Shown here piece by piece: positions 8,958 to 16,272 of a DNA stretch of 53,676 bases. Position 1 is the first letter of the stretch; the number at the start of each line of letters is the position of its first letter. Made by a program: the position numbers and the translations under genes. The notes under the pieces are model-generated. The model did no database searches. It was not told where the DNA came from and saw nothing but the letters and a program-made list of their open reading frames with translations. The stretch comes from Candidatus Omnitrophota bacterium (GTDB lineage Bacteria > Omnitrophota > Gorgyraeia > Duberdicusellales > 4484-171), in assembly GCA_020352775.1 (NCBI GenBank), contig CP070684.1, forward strand, positions 788,901 through 842,576, read 5' to 3'.

Positions 8958-10172
8958 ATGATTAGCAAAATAAAAAGAACCAGTATAAATATTGTTTTAA
9001 TAACAATTTTTATTGCATTGATGGTTACGATATGCTCGCTTTTCGGCGCGGAAATAAACTTTATAATGGCAAAGCAGTTTGAGGCCAAACATCAATGGAG
9101 CAAGGCGCAAGTTTCATATAAAAAAGCAATGTTTTTTAGTCCTTTTAGTGCAAAATATATTACAGGTTTGGCGGGTCTCTTTTTGCGTCAAAGCGCTTAT
9201 AGAACAGATAAACTCAGTTTATTTAAAAAGGCTGAAAGTTTGTGTGTGCGCGCATTAGAGCTTAATCCTTATTCTGTGCAGTGTATGCTAGCTTTGGGGC
9301 GAACACAAATCAGGTTATTTTTAAAAAATAAAGAAATATATGGAGAAAAGTTAGGTGTGGGGCTAGAGAGTCTTAATAAGGCGCTTAGCAATGATCCTAA
9401 TGGATTTCGTACTGCTTACTTTGTGGGCCATACCGGGATGTTAGTATGGGACTTTTTGAATGAAAATGAGAAGAAGATGGTTGTTGATAGATTAAAACAC
9501 GCCCTTAAATATCGATGGCCTCAATATTTTAAAAATGATTATAATTTTATTTGGCAGGCCACACAGGATTTTACACTCCTAAAACAAATAACACCTCAAA
9601 ATTTGAGAAGTTATAAAGTATTATATAATTTCATGAAGAATAAAAACCTTTGGCAGTTCCGTAAAGGTTTAATTGAAGCAATGAGTCTCTATATGCTTAA
9701 CGAAGACCCGCAAGGATTTGAGCAGGAGCAAAAAGATAAAATGATTCGAATCGGGATGGTAAAGAAAAAAAATAAGCTTACCGGAAGAAGAATCACGAAT
9801 GTTATATCACGCCAATTATGGGAGGGAAGAGGTAGGTATAAGGGGCAGGCGTATAGAAATGGGAATATGTATTGGGAAGGGACGATGGATGCTGTTTTAA
9901 CGCTGCCTAAAGGCGAATCGGTGATTGAAATTGAAGCAAGAGGCCTACCAGCAGAGGGTATTTACCCTTATATGGTTGTAGAACTGGATGGTATTGAAAT
10001 TGGAGAAGGGTTTGTCGATAATTCCGAATGGAGAGAGTATTCTTTTAATGTTAGCACTTCTTCTGGTATAAAGGTTTTGAGCATTACTTATGAAAACGAT
10101 CGTGTGTATGGAGGGAAGGGGGGAGATCGTAATTTATATATAGGAAATGCCAGGGTGATTAAGAATGAATAG
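8958..10172 (+). CDS. Membrane-anchored TPR protein with C-terminal CBM-like domain
   Basis: A 404-residue protein. Residues about 8-30 form one membrane helix, so the rest probably faces the periplasm. Residues about 35-140 have the helical spacing and residues of tetratricopeptide repeats (KHQWSKAQVSYKKAMFFSP, CVRALELNPYSVQCMLALGR). The last 125 residues look like a beta-sandwich similar to the calcium-dependent xylan-binding CBM36/60 group: IEARGLPAEGIYPYMVVELD and a terminal GGDRNLYIGNARV. The gene lies 8 bases after a glycosyltransferase and overlaps the following polymerase by 8 bases. The pairing with a Wzy-like protein suggests a polymer-binding partner of the polymerase. That role is inferred. 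Confidence 0.7.
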   Translation: MISKIKRTSINIVLITIFIALMVTICSLFGAEINFIMAKQFEAKHQWSKAQVSYKKAMFFSPFSAKYITGLAGLFLRQSAYRTDKLSLFKKAESLCVRALELNPYSVQCMLALGRTQIRLFLKNKEIYGEKLGVGLESLNKALSNDPNGFRTAYFVGHTGMLVWDFLNENEKKMVVDRLKHALKYRWPQYFKNDYNFIWQATQDFTLLKQITPQNLRSYKVLYNFMKNKNLWQFRKGLIEAMSLYMLNEDPQGFEQEQKDKMIRIGMVKKKNKLTGRRITNVISRQLWEGRGRYKGQAYRNGNMYWEGTMDAVLTLPKGESVIEIEARGLPAEGIYPYMVVELDGIEIGEGFVDNSEWREYSFNVSTSSGIKVLSITYENDRVYGGKGGDRNLYIGNARVIKNE

Positions 10173-11421
10173 TGGTTTATATAAAAATTTTTTATGGTTT
10201 GGGATCGCTTTGTTTTTGATTTTTACACCACTCCCACGAGGTGCGGTGCAGGTGTGGTCTTTTGTGCCGGTTATGGGGATTATATTTTTTTTAGTATTTG
10301 TGTGGTTGTGGAGGTTGAATAATTACAAAGATCATAAATTGCAGCCAACCCCTTTGGATCTTCCGATTATATTATTTTTTCTTTTGGCGATAGTGTCTTC
10401 TATTTTTTCCATGCACAAACATGATAGCGCCTATGCTCTTCTTAAGCTTTTTTCTTATATCGGTCTTTTTTATCTCATTGTAAACAATTTTGATTATTGC
10501 ATGATAAGGCGCATGATTGTTCTGACGATTTGCATTGGTACAGCCCTGTCCCTTTATGGGTTGTTGCAGTATTTTGGTATTTTTCCCCATGATTGGTGGA
10601 GAAAAAACCATCTTTTAGCTTCCACTTATGCGAATCATAACCACTTTTCCGGCTACCTAGAGCTTGTGATGCCTGTAACATTGGGTGTTTTGCTCAAAAG
10701 TGGCAAAGATAATCTTTTCGCACGAGTATTCTTGATGGGGGCATTGATGGTGATGATGGTGGCTTTGATTTTTGCTCAATCAAGAGGTGCCTGGATTTGT
10801 TTAGCAGTCGCTTTTTGTGTTATGAGCATTATTTTAGTGAAGAGGAGCAATATTGCAAAGACCACCGCTTTAATTTCATTGCTACTTCTTGTATTTATTT
10901 TTTCTTATATTTATCTTAGTAATCCTAAGATTTCCGAACGTTTAGATACAATTGTTGAGGTACAAGTAGAAGAAGATTCTTTCCAGGCGCGCTTAAGTGT
11001 CTGGCAAAGCAGCGTAAAAATGATTAAACAACACCCTTTGGTTGGAACAGGAATTGGTGCATTTAGGTGGGGATTTTCACGTTTTAGGCCAGAAAAGCTT
11101 GCTACAGTAGGGGTTCGCTTTGCGCATAATGATTATCTGCATATGGCGGTGGAGATGGGAGTATTAGCTCCTTTAATCATGTTTTTGATATTTATAATGG
11201 TCATACGAACGGGGTTAACAATCGCAAATTACCATTTAGATATTCTGGGTTGTTGCGTGGGGGTATTAAGTCTGGCTTTGCACGGGCTGGTGGATTTTAA
11301 CTTTCATATTCCAGCAAATATGTTATTGGTTGTTGCGTATGCAGCATTTATTATGAATAAATCTTATTTAGGACAGGGAAAAAGTGTGCATGGTGAAAGT
11401 GATATCAAAAAGAGTATTTGA
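10165..11421 (+). CDS. O-antigen polymerase/ligase family protein (Wzy_C), second copy
   Basis: A 418-residue inner-membrane protein with about 12 helices. It shares with the protein at 5004-6374 the helix QSRGAWICLAVAF, the periplasmic segment QARLSVWQSSVKMIKQHPLVG with GIGAFRW, and HNDYLHMAVEMGVLAPLI. The ATG overlaps the stop of the TPR gene in an ATGAATAG arrangement, which points to translational coupling. Two members in one locus may divide polymerisation and ligation between them, or act on two polymers. Overall similarity between the two copies looks limited to the Wzy_C core. Confidence 0.87.
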   Translation: MNSGLYKNFLWFGIALFLIFTPLPRGAVQVWSFVPVMGIIFFLVFVWLWRLNNYKDHKLQPTPLDLPIILFFLLAIVSSIFSMHKHDSAYALLKLFSYIGLFYLIVNNFDYCMIRRMIVLTICIGTALSLYGLLQYFGIFPHDWWRKNHLLASTYANHNHFSGYLELVMPVTLGVLLKSGKDNLFARVFLMGALMVMMVALIFAQSRGAWICLAVAFCVMSIILVKRSNIAKTTALISLLLLVFIFSYIYLSNPKISERLDTIVEVQVEEDSFQARLSVWQSSVKMIKQHPLVGTGIGAFRWGFSRFRPEKLATVGVRFAHNDYLHMAVEMGVLAPLIMFLIFIMVIRTGLTIANYHLDILGCCVGVLSLALHGLVDFNFHIPANMLLVVAYAAFIMNKSYLGQGKSVHGESDIKKSI

Positions 11422-11436
11422 TTAGGAGGTGAAGAT

Positions 11437-12312
11437 ATGCTGTTTTTTAGCCGCGTCCATCAAGTGTGTTTGATTATAATTAGTATTATTTTGCCTGTGT
11501 TTTTGTGTGGTTGTCAAGCTGAATCCAGTAAAGTTAAGTCAGAAGATGAGCGGGTAGTAGCCAGAGTTGACGATTATAAAATAATCGTTTCAGATTTTGC
11601 GGTTGCCGTCAGTCGTATCGCCGGATATGGAGAGGTTCGTTTTGGCATTCCTGAAGCAAAAGAAAAAACCCTTGATGATTTAATAACCAGAGCAGTTTTG
11701 ATTCAGGAAGCACAAAAACAGAATCTCGACAAACAGAAAGTGTTTATTAAGGAGATAGAGAAATATTGGACTCAGGCTCTGGTAAAGTTTGTTCTAAACA
11801 AAAAATCCGAGGAGCTTTCCCGTGTTATTTACGTAGAGGAGTCTGAGGTTGAAAATGAGTATCGCCTGCGCCAGCGTAAATTTTTAGCAGAGTTTGCAGT
11901 ATTAAACGATGAAGGTGCAGCCAAAAGATTGTCGCAGGAATTTGACAAGTTTAATGAAATCAAAAAGGATTTGAAGGATAAGGTCGTGTCAGCAGAACCT
12001 GTGCAATGGTGGGAAGTTGGAGATTTACCTATTTATTTGGAGGATTACCTTTTTTCGTTAAGACCAGCGGAAATAAGTAAGCCCATTAAATATGGAGATA
12101 ATTGGGTTGTTATACGGGTGTTAGAGGTGGGTGTTGCAGAAATTGCACCATTTGAGGAAATAGCCCTGCAATTAAAAAGAGAAATTGTTAGAAGAAAAAG
12201 GGAGAAGGCGCTTGAGCGATGGATTGAAAATCTAAAGAAAAAAGCCGATGTCGAAATCAACTATGAGGTGTTAGAGGGAATAGATTTAGAAAAGCTATGC
12301 GGCATAAATTGA
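11437..12312 (+). CDS. PrsA/SurA/EpsD-like peptidyl-prolyl isomerase lipoprotein
   Basis: A 291-residue exported lipoprotein: hydrophobic signal followed by the lipobox LCGC (Cys about residue 26). An N-terminal SurA-like helical region (VARVDDYKIIVSDF...TLDDLITRAVLIQEA) leads to a parvulin-like C-terminal part ending with SKPIKYGDNWVVIRVLEV. The isomerase domain is short and lacks several residues I would expect for strong activity, so it may act mainly as a chaperone. The start has a good site (GGAGGTG). EpsD-type proteins are common in Gram-negative exopolysaccharide loci, which fits the neighbours. The signal sequence argues for outer-membrane or periplasmic action, perhaps on the barrel encoded downstream. 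Confidence 0.78.
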   Translation: MLFFSRVHQVCLIIISIILPVFLCGCQAESSKVKSEDERVVARVDDYKIIVSDFAVAVSRIAGYGEVRFGIPEAKEKTLDDLITRAVLIQEAQKQNLDKQKVFIKEIEKYWTQALVKFVLNKKSEELSRVIYVEESEVENEYRLRQRKFLAEFAVLNDEGAAKRLSQEFDKFNEIKKDLKDKVVSAEPVQWWEVGDLPIYLEDYLFSLRPAEISKPIKYGDNWVVIRVLEVGVAEIAPFEEIALQLKREIVRRKREKALERWIENLKKKADVEINYEVLEGIDLEKLCGIN

Positions 12313-12345
12313 TTTTTAAGGTGAGATTGATAAAAGGAGGTAGCA

Positions 12346-12939
12346 ATGGGCAGGTTTAAAGGTGGAAGAGGCAAACTTTATCGCCTCAGGCGATTGCATT
12401 TTCTAAGCAATCAGTTTCAACGGAGCTTTGTTATTAAATTTTGTCTCATCATTGTAGCAGGCGCGCTGATATCCGGAGCTGTCATATATTTAAAGTCGCA
12501 AACTACAGTAACCACTGTTTTTGAAGACTCGCGGCTTAAGATAAAAAGTACTGCTGATTTTATATTGCCGGCAGTTTTGCTCAGCAGTGCGGTGGTTATT
12601 GCCGTGGTAGGAATCTCAGCGATTATCGTTACGCTTTGGTCATACCGTAGGATAGAACGGCTTCTTTTCCAGATGGAAGAAGAGATTGAAGAAGCCGATG
12701 CAGGCAATCTCAATGTGCAGCTTCGGCCAGGGAAAAATGTTGAGTTTAAGGTGTTGGCATTAAGCCTCAATAAACTGATTCGTGATTTTCGAAAGCTCAT
12801 TGTCACTGCAAAAAACGATGTTTTCCAGCTGGAATCGGATTTTGAAAAAATTGAGAAAAAAGAAGGCCAGGCAATACCGGAAAAAATCAAAGCAGATTTA
12901 GAGGTTTTGAAGGAAGAGCTTTCCAGGTTCAGTACATAG
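12346..12939 (+). CDS. HAMP-domain membrane protein without an output domain
   Basis: A 197-residue protein with a basic N-terminus, one membrane helix at about residues 28-48, a short periplasmic loop of about 25 residues, and a second helix at about 75-97. A HAMP-like segment follows (RRIERLLFQMEEEIEEADAG through LSLNKLIRDF) and then a coiled-coil tail of about 45 residues. No kinase, cyclase or chemotaxis output domain is present. The start has a strong site (AAAGGAGG). Stand-alone HAMP proteins of this shape could pass a signal to a partner. Its place between the EpsD-like lipoprotein and a small peptidase suggests local regulation or a structural role, but nothing in the sequence proves it. 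Confidence 0.72.
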   Translation: MGRFKGGRGKLYRLRRLHFLSNQFQRSFVIKFCLIIVAGALISGAVIYLKSQTTVTTVFEDSRLKIKSTADFILPAVLLSSAVVIAVVGISAIIVTLWSYRRIERLLFQMEEEIEEADAGNLNVQLRPGKNVEFKVLALSLNKLIRDFRKLIVTAKNDVFQLESDFEKIEKKEGQAIPEKIKADLEVLKEELSRFST

Positions 12940-12973
12940 CGCTAGTTAAATAAAAAGTTTTAGGGCCTAACTT

Positions 12974-13591
12974 ATGGAAAAACCAAAGATAAAGTACGCG
13001 ATTATTTTAGCTGTTACGCTTTTTTTATTTTTTCCTCTTTTTGCACAGGTTAAAAGGGAAAAGGATATTGGCAGCATCCCTTCGTTAACCGCAGCAAAAG
13101 GAGTTTACCAAGAGCGTAATTTCGTTTCGATTGAAACTAATAATTTTACCATTTATTATGAGCCTGATGTCAATTTGAAAAGAGTGTATCGCAAGTTACG
13201 GGCGAGGAGATTTTATTTAGATGCGGGCTCAAAGCCGTCGGCCCTAAGTGGTTTTGATGAAAAAATAGCTTACAGAATGAATCTGATATTTGAAAAAGTA
13301 AAGCAAGTTCTTGGTATGTATCCTATTGGTGTAGAGTTTAATATAAAAATCTTTAAAGACCCCAAGATGGTTTATGATAAATATTTCAAAATATCCAAAA
13401 AAAATGAAAAAGTAAGGTCTTTTTATGTGCATGCGCACCGCACTGTTTATATTTCAGAGGCTACTATATCGGATTCAGTGATGGCTCATGAAATGGCGCA
13501 CGCTATCGTTAATTTTTATTTTATCATCAAGCCCCCTGAGACGGTAAGTGAGATGATGGCTATTTATGTGGATAGCCATCTTGAGGATTAG
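12974..13591 (+). CDS. Small exported zinc peptidase-like protein (HExxH)
   Basis: A 205-residue protein with an N-terminal signal sequence (hydrophobic stretch ending near LFPLFAQ). The C-terminal part carries SDSVMAHEMAHAIVNFYF, an HExxH zinc motif, followed about 25 residues later by PPETVSEMMAIYVDSHL, where a glutamate could be the third ligand of a gluzincin. The preceding part (YRMNLIFEKVKQVLGMYP, then VEFNIKIFKDPKMVYDKYF) resembles the helical prelude of small M48/M61-like peptidases. The start ATG follows the HAMP gene by 34 bases. It may process a protein of the export machinery, but substrate and exact family are unknown. Confidence 0.65.
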   Translation: MEKPKIKYAIILAVTLFLFFPLFAQVKREKDIGSIPSLTAAKGVYQERNFVSIETNNFTIYYEPDVNLKRVYRKLRARRFYLDAGSKPSALSGFDEKIAYRMNLIFEKVKQVLGMYPIGVEFNIKIFKDPKMVYDKYFKISKKNEKVRSFYVHAHRTVYISEATISDSVMAHEMAHAIVNFYFIIKPPETVSEMMAIYVDSHLED

Positions 13592-13624
13592 CGCTGATTT
13601 TATTAAAAAAAATGGCGAAATACG

Positions 13625-13653
13625 TTGACATCTGCTAGCAAATATATTATATT
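13625..13653 (+). promoter_or_regulatory. Strong sigma70-type promoter
   Basis: TTGACA (13625-13630), 17-base spacer, TATATT (13648-13653). This is the best promoter match I see in the window. It lies 40 bases before the next gene, inside what otherwise looks like one long polysaccharide operon. Confidence 0.7.
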
Positions 13654-13654
13654 C

Positions 13655-13670
13655 TAACTAGAAATAGTTA
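13655..13670. promoter_or_regulatory. Perfect inverted repeat at the predicted transcription start
   Basis: TAACTA-GAAA-TAGTTA spans the expected +1 position of the promoter at 13625-13653. It is bracketed by a second pair, TAGCAAA (13636-13642) and TTTGCTA (13674-13680). It may be an operator, or a 5'-end hairpin with a GAAA loop that protects the message. Confidence 0.4.
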
Positions 13671-13693
13671 TTTTTTGCTAAAAGGAGGTGAAT

Positions 13694-14230
13694 ATGCGTA
13701 GTAAGATTATCGTGGCTATTATCATAGGTTTGTTTATAGCAGTTTCAGGGGCAATGCTTCTTTCGGTCGCACAAGGAAAACCCTCATTAAGACGAATTGA
13801 TGTTGCACGAGCTGTCGCAGACACCATATGCTTAGAGATTGTTCCCGGTTTAGCTACTTTTGCGCCGGATGAACAGTATGAAGTATTAGCAAATGCTTTA
13901 GCTTTCAGGGGAATCACAAATTTTATTGGAACCGATCCCGAGGATGTAATTACGGTTGGTGAAATGCAGGAAATTTATGATATAATTGCAGCAGGGGAAG
14001 TGCTTGAGTTTGCCGGCGACAGAGTCAGGTGTCCTACAGAGCTGGTGGAGGTATTTTCTGCACCTTGGGATACCGAATTGGTTCGGGCTGACCTTCAGAC
14101 GATTCTTCGCTGTTTTCCGGATTGCGATCCGACAGCCGAAGCTTATACTCCGCCTGAAGAGGGGTTTGAGCCTGGGCCGCCACAACCTCTTGGCGAAGAG
14201 TTTCCACCTGATGAAGGGCCGTTGAGTTGA
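13694..14230 (+). CDS. Small secreted protein with acidic Pro-rich tail, unknown function
   Basis: A 178-residue protein. ATG 13694 is chosen because AAAGGAGG (13681-13688) sits at ideal distance; a GTG two codons earlier overlaps that site. The N-terminus is a signal sequence (RSKIIVAIIIGLFIAVSGAM). The mature part has four cysteines (DTICLEI, RVRCPTE, LRCFPDC) that could form disulfides. The last 35 residues are rich in Pro, Glu and Gly (AYTPPEEGFEPGPPQP) and probably unstructured. No known domain is recognised. The gene has its own promoter and terminator although it sits among exopolysaccharide genes, so it may be made at a different and higher level, for instance as a matrix or surface protein. 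Confidence 0.7.
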   Translation: MRSKIIVAIIIGLFIAVSGAMLLSVAQGKPSLRRIDVARAVADTICLEIVPGLATFAPDEQYEVLANALAFRGITNFIGTDPEDVITVGEMQEIYDIIAAGEVLEFAGDRVRCPTELVEVFSAPWDTELVRADLQTILRCFPDCDPTAEAYTPPEEGFEPGPPQPLGEEFPPDEGPLS

Positions 14231-14282
14231 CATACTCTAATTGGTGTATCGTGGCTTTAAGAGTTAGTACTTGGTATAAGCG

Positions 14283-14330
14283 AATACCCTATTCTGAATG
14301 TTGAAATCAGGAAAGGGTATTTGTCTTTTT
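14283..14330 (+). terminator. Rho-independent terminator
   Basis: AATACCCT (14283-14290) pairs with AGGGTATT (14314-14321), and an inner TTCTGA/TCAGGAA part extends the stem with one bulge. TGTCTTTTT follows at 14322-14330. It ends the single-gene unit of 13694-14230. Confidence 0.7.
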
Positions 14331-14373
14331 AGGGGTCTTTTGTTAGCTATAATTTTAAAAAGGGGAGGTGTGT

Positions 14374-15633
14374 ATGAAAAAAGGGTTTAAGGCTTCAGGG
14401 GTAGTTTACGTATTGGTAATGGCGGTATTGTTATGGCTGGCAGCTGGGCTTGATAAGGCGGATGCTCAGATTCTCAGCTTGGATTTGCCTAACCGCGAGG
14501 GAGTTGAGGTTGGCAATATCATTGTTCATTCTGCTTTTCAGACTGGAGTAGATTTTGAATCAAATATTTTCTTATCGGAACAGAGCGAGGATGCTGACAT
14601 AATTACATATTACAGACCGTCTTTTGGGGTAGAAATTCCCATGGAAGATAATAGGTTGAGCCTGGAATATGATGCCAATGTAGCGGAATTTAGTGATCAT
14701 ATCGAACAAAGCCATATAGACCATCGCATGAGAGGGCTTGCTGAGATATTTTGGACAGATTATGAAATTAAGATCAGCGATGTATATCAGCGTTACACTA
14801 CCAGGGCCGGTTCAGATGAAACTGGTTTGCCCGGTAGCCGCCAGAGAAAATGGCATAACACTATCCTGGCTTCAATTGAGACAGAACTTGACCAGTTGGA
14901 ATGCAAGCTGACTTATATCAATGAAATGGATAAATATTTACAGAAAAATAAGCCCCTTTTTGGGCCGATGAATTATGACGATAAGAATTATACGCTTAAT
15001 GCCTTAGACATAGAAGCTGGCTACAGGTTTCAGCCAAAAACAACCTTTCTTTTTAATTTGGTAGGGGGGTTGATAAATTACTACAGTAGCCCTTTAGTCC
15101 CTGATTCATATTATATTGAAAGTCTTTTCGGAATAAAGGGAGAGTGGTTTGGAAAGTTTACTTTCAATATGAGAGGCGGTGTTAAGTATCAGGAATATGA
15201 TCGCTCAACATTCATGGAAGACGACAATTATGTAGATTTTGTGGCCCGCGGCGGAATTGATTATGCTGCGAGCGAAGATGATACTTTGCGTTTGACTGTC
15301 ATTAGAACCAACCGTGATTCTATCCACCATACCATGAATTATTACGCTATGAATTTTGTGGCATTGGATTATATTCATAACTTCACCGACAAAATAACAT
15401 CAGATGTTTACTTTTCGTGGCAGCGAAATCAATACCCGGATGAGACGCTCGTAGATGGCGATTTAGCAGAGAGACGCGATGACATATGCGCGGTCGGTGC
15501 CATGCTCAGATATGATGTGCGTGACTGGCTTTCACTGCAGGTTGGACATGAATTCAGAAAGAAAGATTCAAAATTTAGAAGATATAATTATGATGACCAT
15601 GTAACATCGCTACGGGCAACAGTGGGATTTTAG
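14374..15633 (+). CDS. Outer-membrane beta-barrel protein of the polysaccharide locus
   Basis: A 419-residue exported protein. ATG 14374 follows AGGGGAGGTG at good spacing; the GTG two codons earlier lies within that site. A signal sequence ends near DKADA. The mature protein alternates polar and aromatic residues in many short strands (VGNIIVHSAFQTGVDFESNIF, then YEIKISDVYQRYTTR, LQVGHEFRKKDSKFRRYN) and ends in ATVGF with a terminal Phe, typical of outer-membrane barrels. It resembles the putative beta-barrel porin/EpsL-like proteins found next to wza and wzc in exopolysaccharide loci. It may form or support the outer-membrane exit, but the family assignment is by pattern only. Confidence 0.78.
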   Translation: MKKGFKASGVVYVLVMAVLLWLAAGLDKADAQILSLDLPNREGVEVGNIIVHSAFQTGVDFESNIFLSEQSEDADIITYYRPSFGVEIPMEDNRLSLEYDANVAEFSDHIEQSHIDHRMRGLAEIFWTDYEIKISDVYQRYTTRAGSDETGLPGSRQRKWHNTILASIETELDQLECKLTYINEMDKYLQKNKPLFGPMNYDDKNYTLNALDIEAGYRFQPKTTFLFNLVGGLINYYSSPLVPDSYYIESLFGIKGEWFGKFTFNMRGGVKYQEYDRSTFMEDDNYVDFVARGGIDYAASEDDTLRLTVIRTNRDSIHHTMNYYAMNFVALDYIHNFTDKITSDVYFSWQRNQYPDETLVDGDLAERRDDICAVGAMLRYDVRDWLSLQVGHEFRKKDSKFRRYNYDDHVTSLRATVGF

Positions 15634-15666
15634 ATAGTTGCTGATTTGCACAATTGAGGTATTAGC

Positions 15667-16260
15667 ATGAAAGCAAAGCGCTTTTTCACAATAGCTCTTT
15701 TTCTGGCACTCTTTTTATTTTTCTTAAGTGCCATATCTGGTTGGACGCAGGCCTCCAAGTATAAATTACAGCCAAGCGATATTTTAACGATAACTGTTCA
15801 TAACCACCCGGATTTAACCACCAAAACAAGAGTAAGCACTGATGGTTATATAACCTTTCCTTTGTTAGGAAAAGTTATAGTAAAAGATTTTACTGTTCAG
15901 GAGCTAGAAGGAGAATTAAAGAGATTGCTTGAAAGGGATTATCTGGTGAGTGCACAGGTAGTGGTTTTTATCGAAGAATACCACCCTCGCCAGGTATCGG
16001 TGTTAGGAGAAGTGAAGTTACCGGGTAAATTCGATATGCCGCAAGAAAAAGATATGACTCTTCTTGATGCCATAGCCATGGCCGAAGGATTTACAAAAGA
16101 CGCTTTAGAAAAACGAGTAAAAGTTATACGCACCAAAGAAGACGGAACCAAAAACACCATTGTGATAAACGTAATAGATATTACCCATAGAGATAAGGAA
16201 GAGAAAAACATTATTCTTGAACCGGGCGATATTATTGTGGTTCCGGAAAGCTTTTTTTAA
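15667..16260 (+). CDS. Polysaccharide export protein, Wza/GumB/EpsA type
   Basis: A 197-residue exported protein with a signal sequence. It has a Poly_export domain (KYKLQPSDILTITVHNHPDL, then VSTDGYITFPLLGKV) and one SLBB domain (RQVSVLGEVKLPGKFDMP, then DAIAMAEGFTKDA), ending in LEPGDIIVVPESFF. No lipobox cysteine is visible, so unlike Wza it may not be lipid-anchored. It is shorter than Wza (about 380 residues) and matches the short GumB/EpsA class, which would need a separate outer-membrane channel such as the barrel encoded 34 bases upstream. It lies 12 bases before the Wzc-like gene. Confidence 0.92.
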   Translation: MKAKRFFTIALFLALFLFFLSAISGWTQASKYKLQPSDILTITVHNHPDLTTKTRVSTDGYITFPLLGKVIVKDFTVQELEGELKRLLERDYLVSAQVVVFIEEYHPRQVSVLGEVKLPGKFDMPQEKDMTLLDAIAMAEGFTKDALEKRVKVIRTKEDGTKNTIVINVIDITHRDKEEKNIILEPGDIIVVPESFF

Positions 16261-16272
16261 CAGAAAGGAATT

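Noticed and set aside
12417-12890. 157-codon minus-strand frame opposite the HAMP gene
   Set aside because: Ser-rich with no ribosome site. The + frame has clear membrane helices, a HAMP pattern and a strong start site.
13898-14233. Minus-strand frame and overlapping + frame within the small secreted-protein gene
   Set aside because: The promoter, ribosome site, signal sequence and terminator all agree with the frame starting at 13694.
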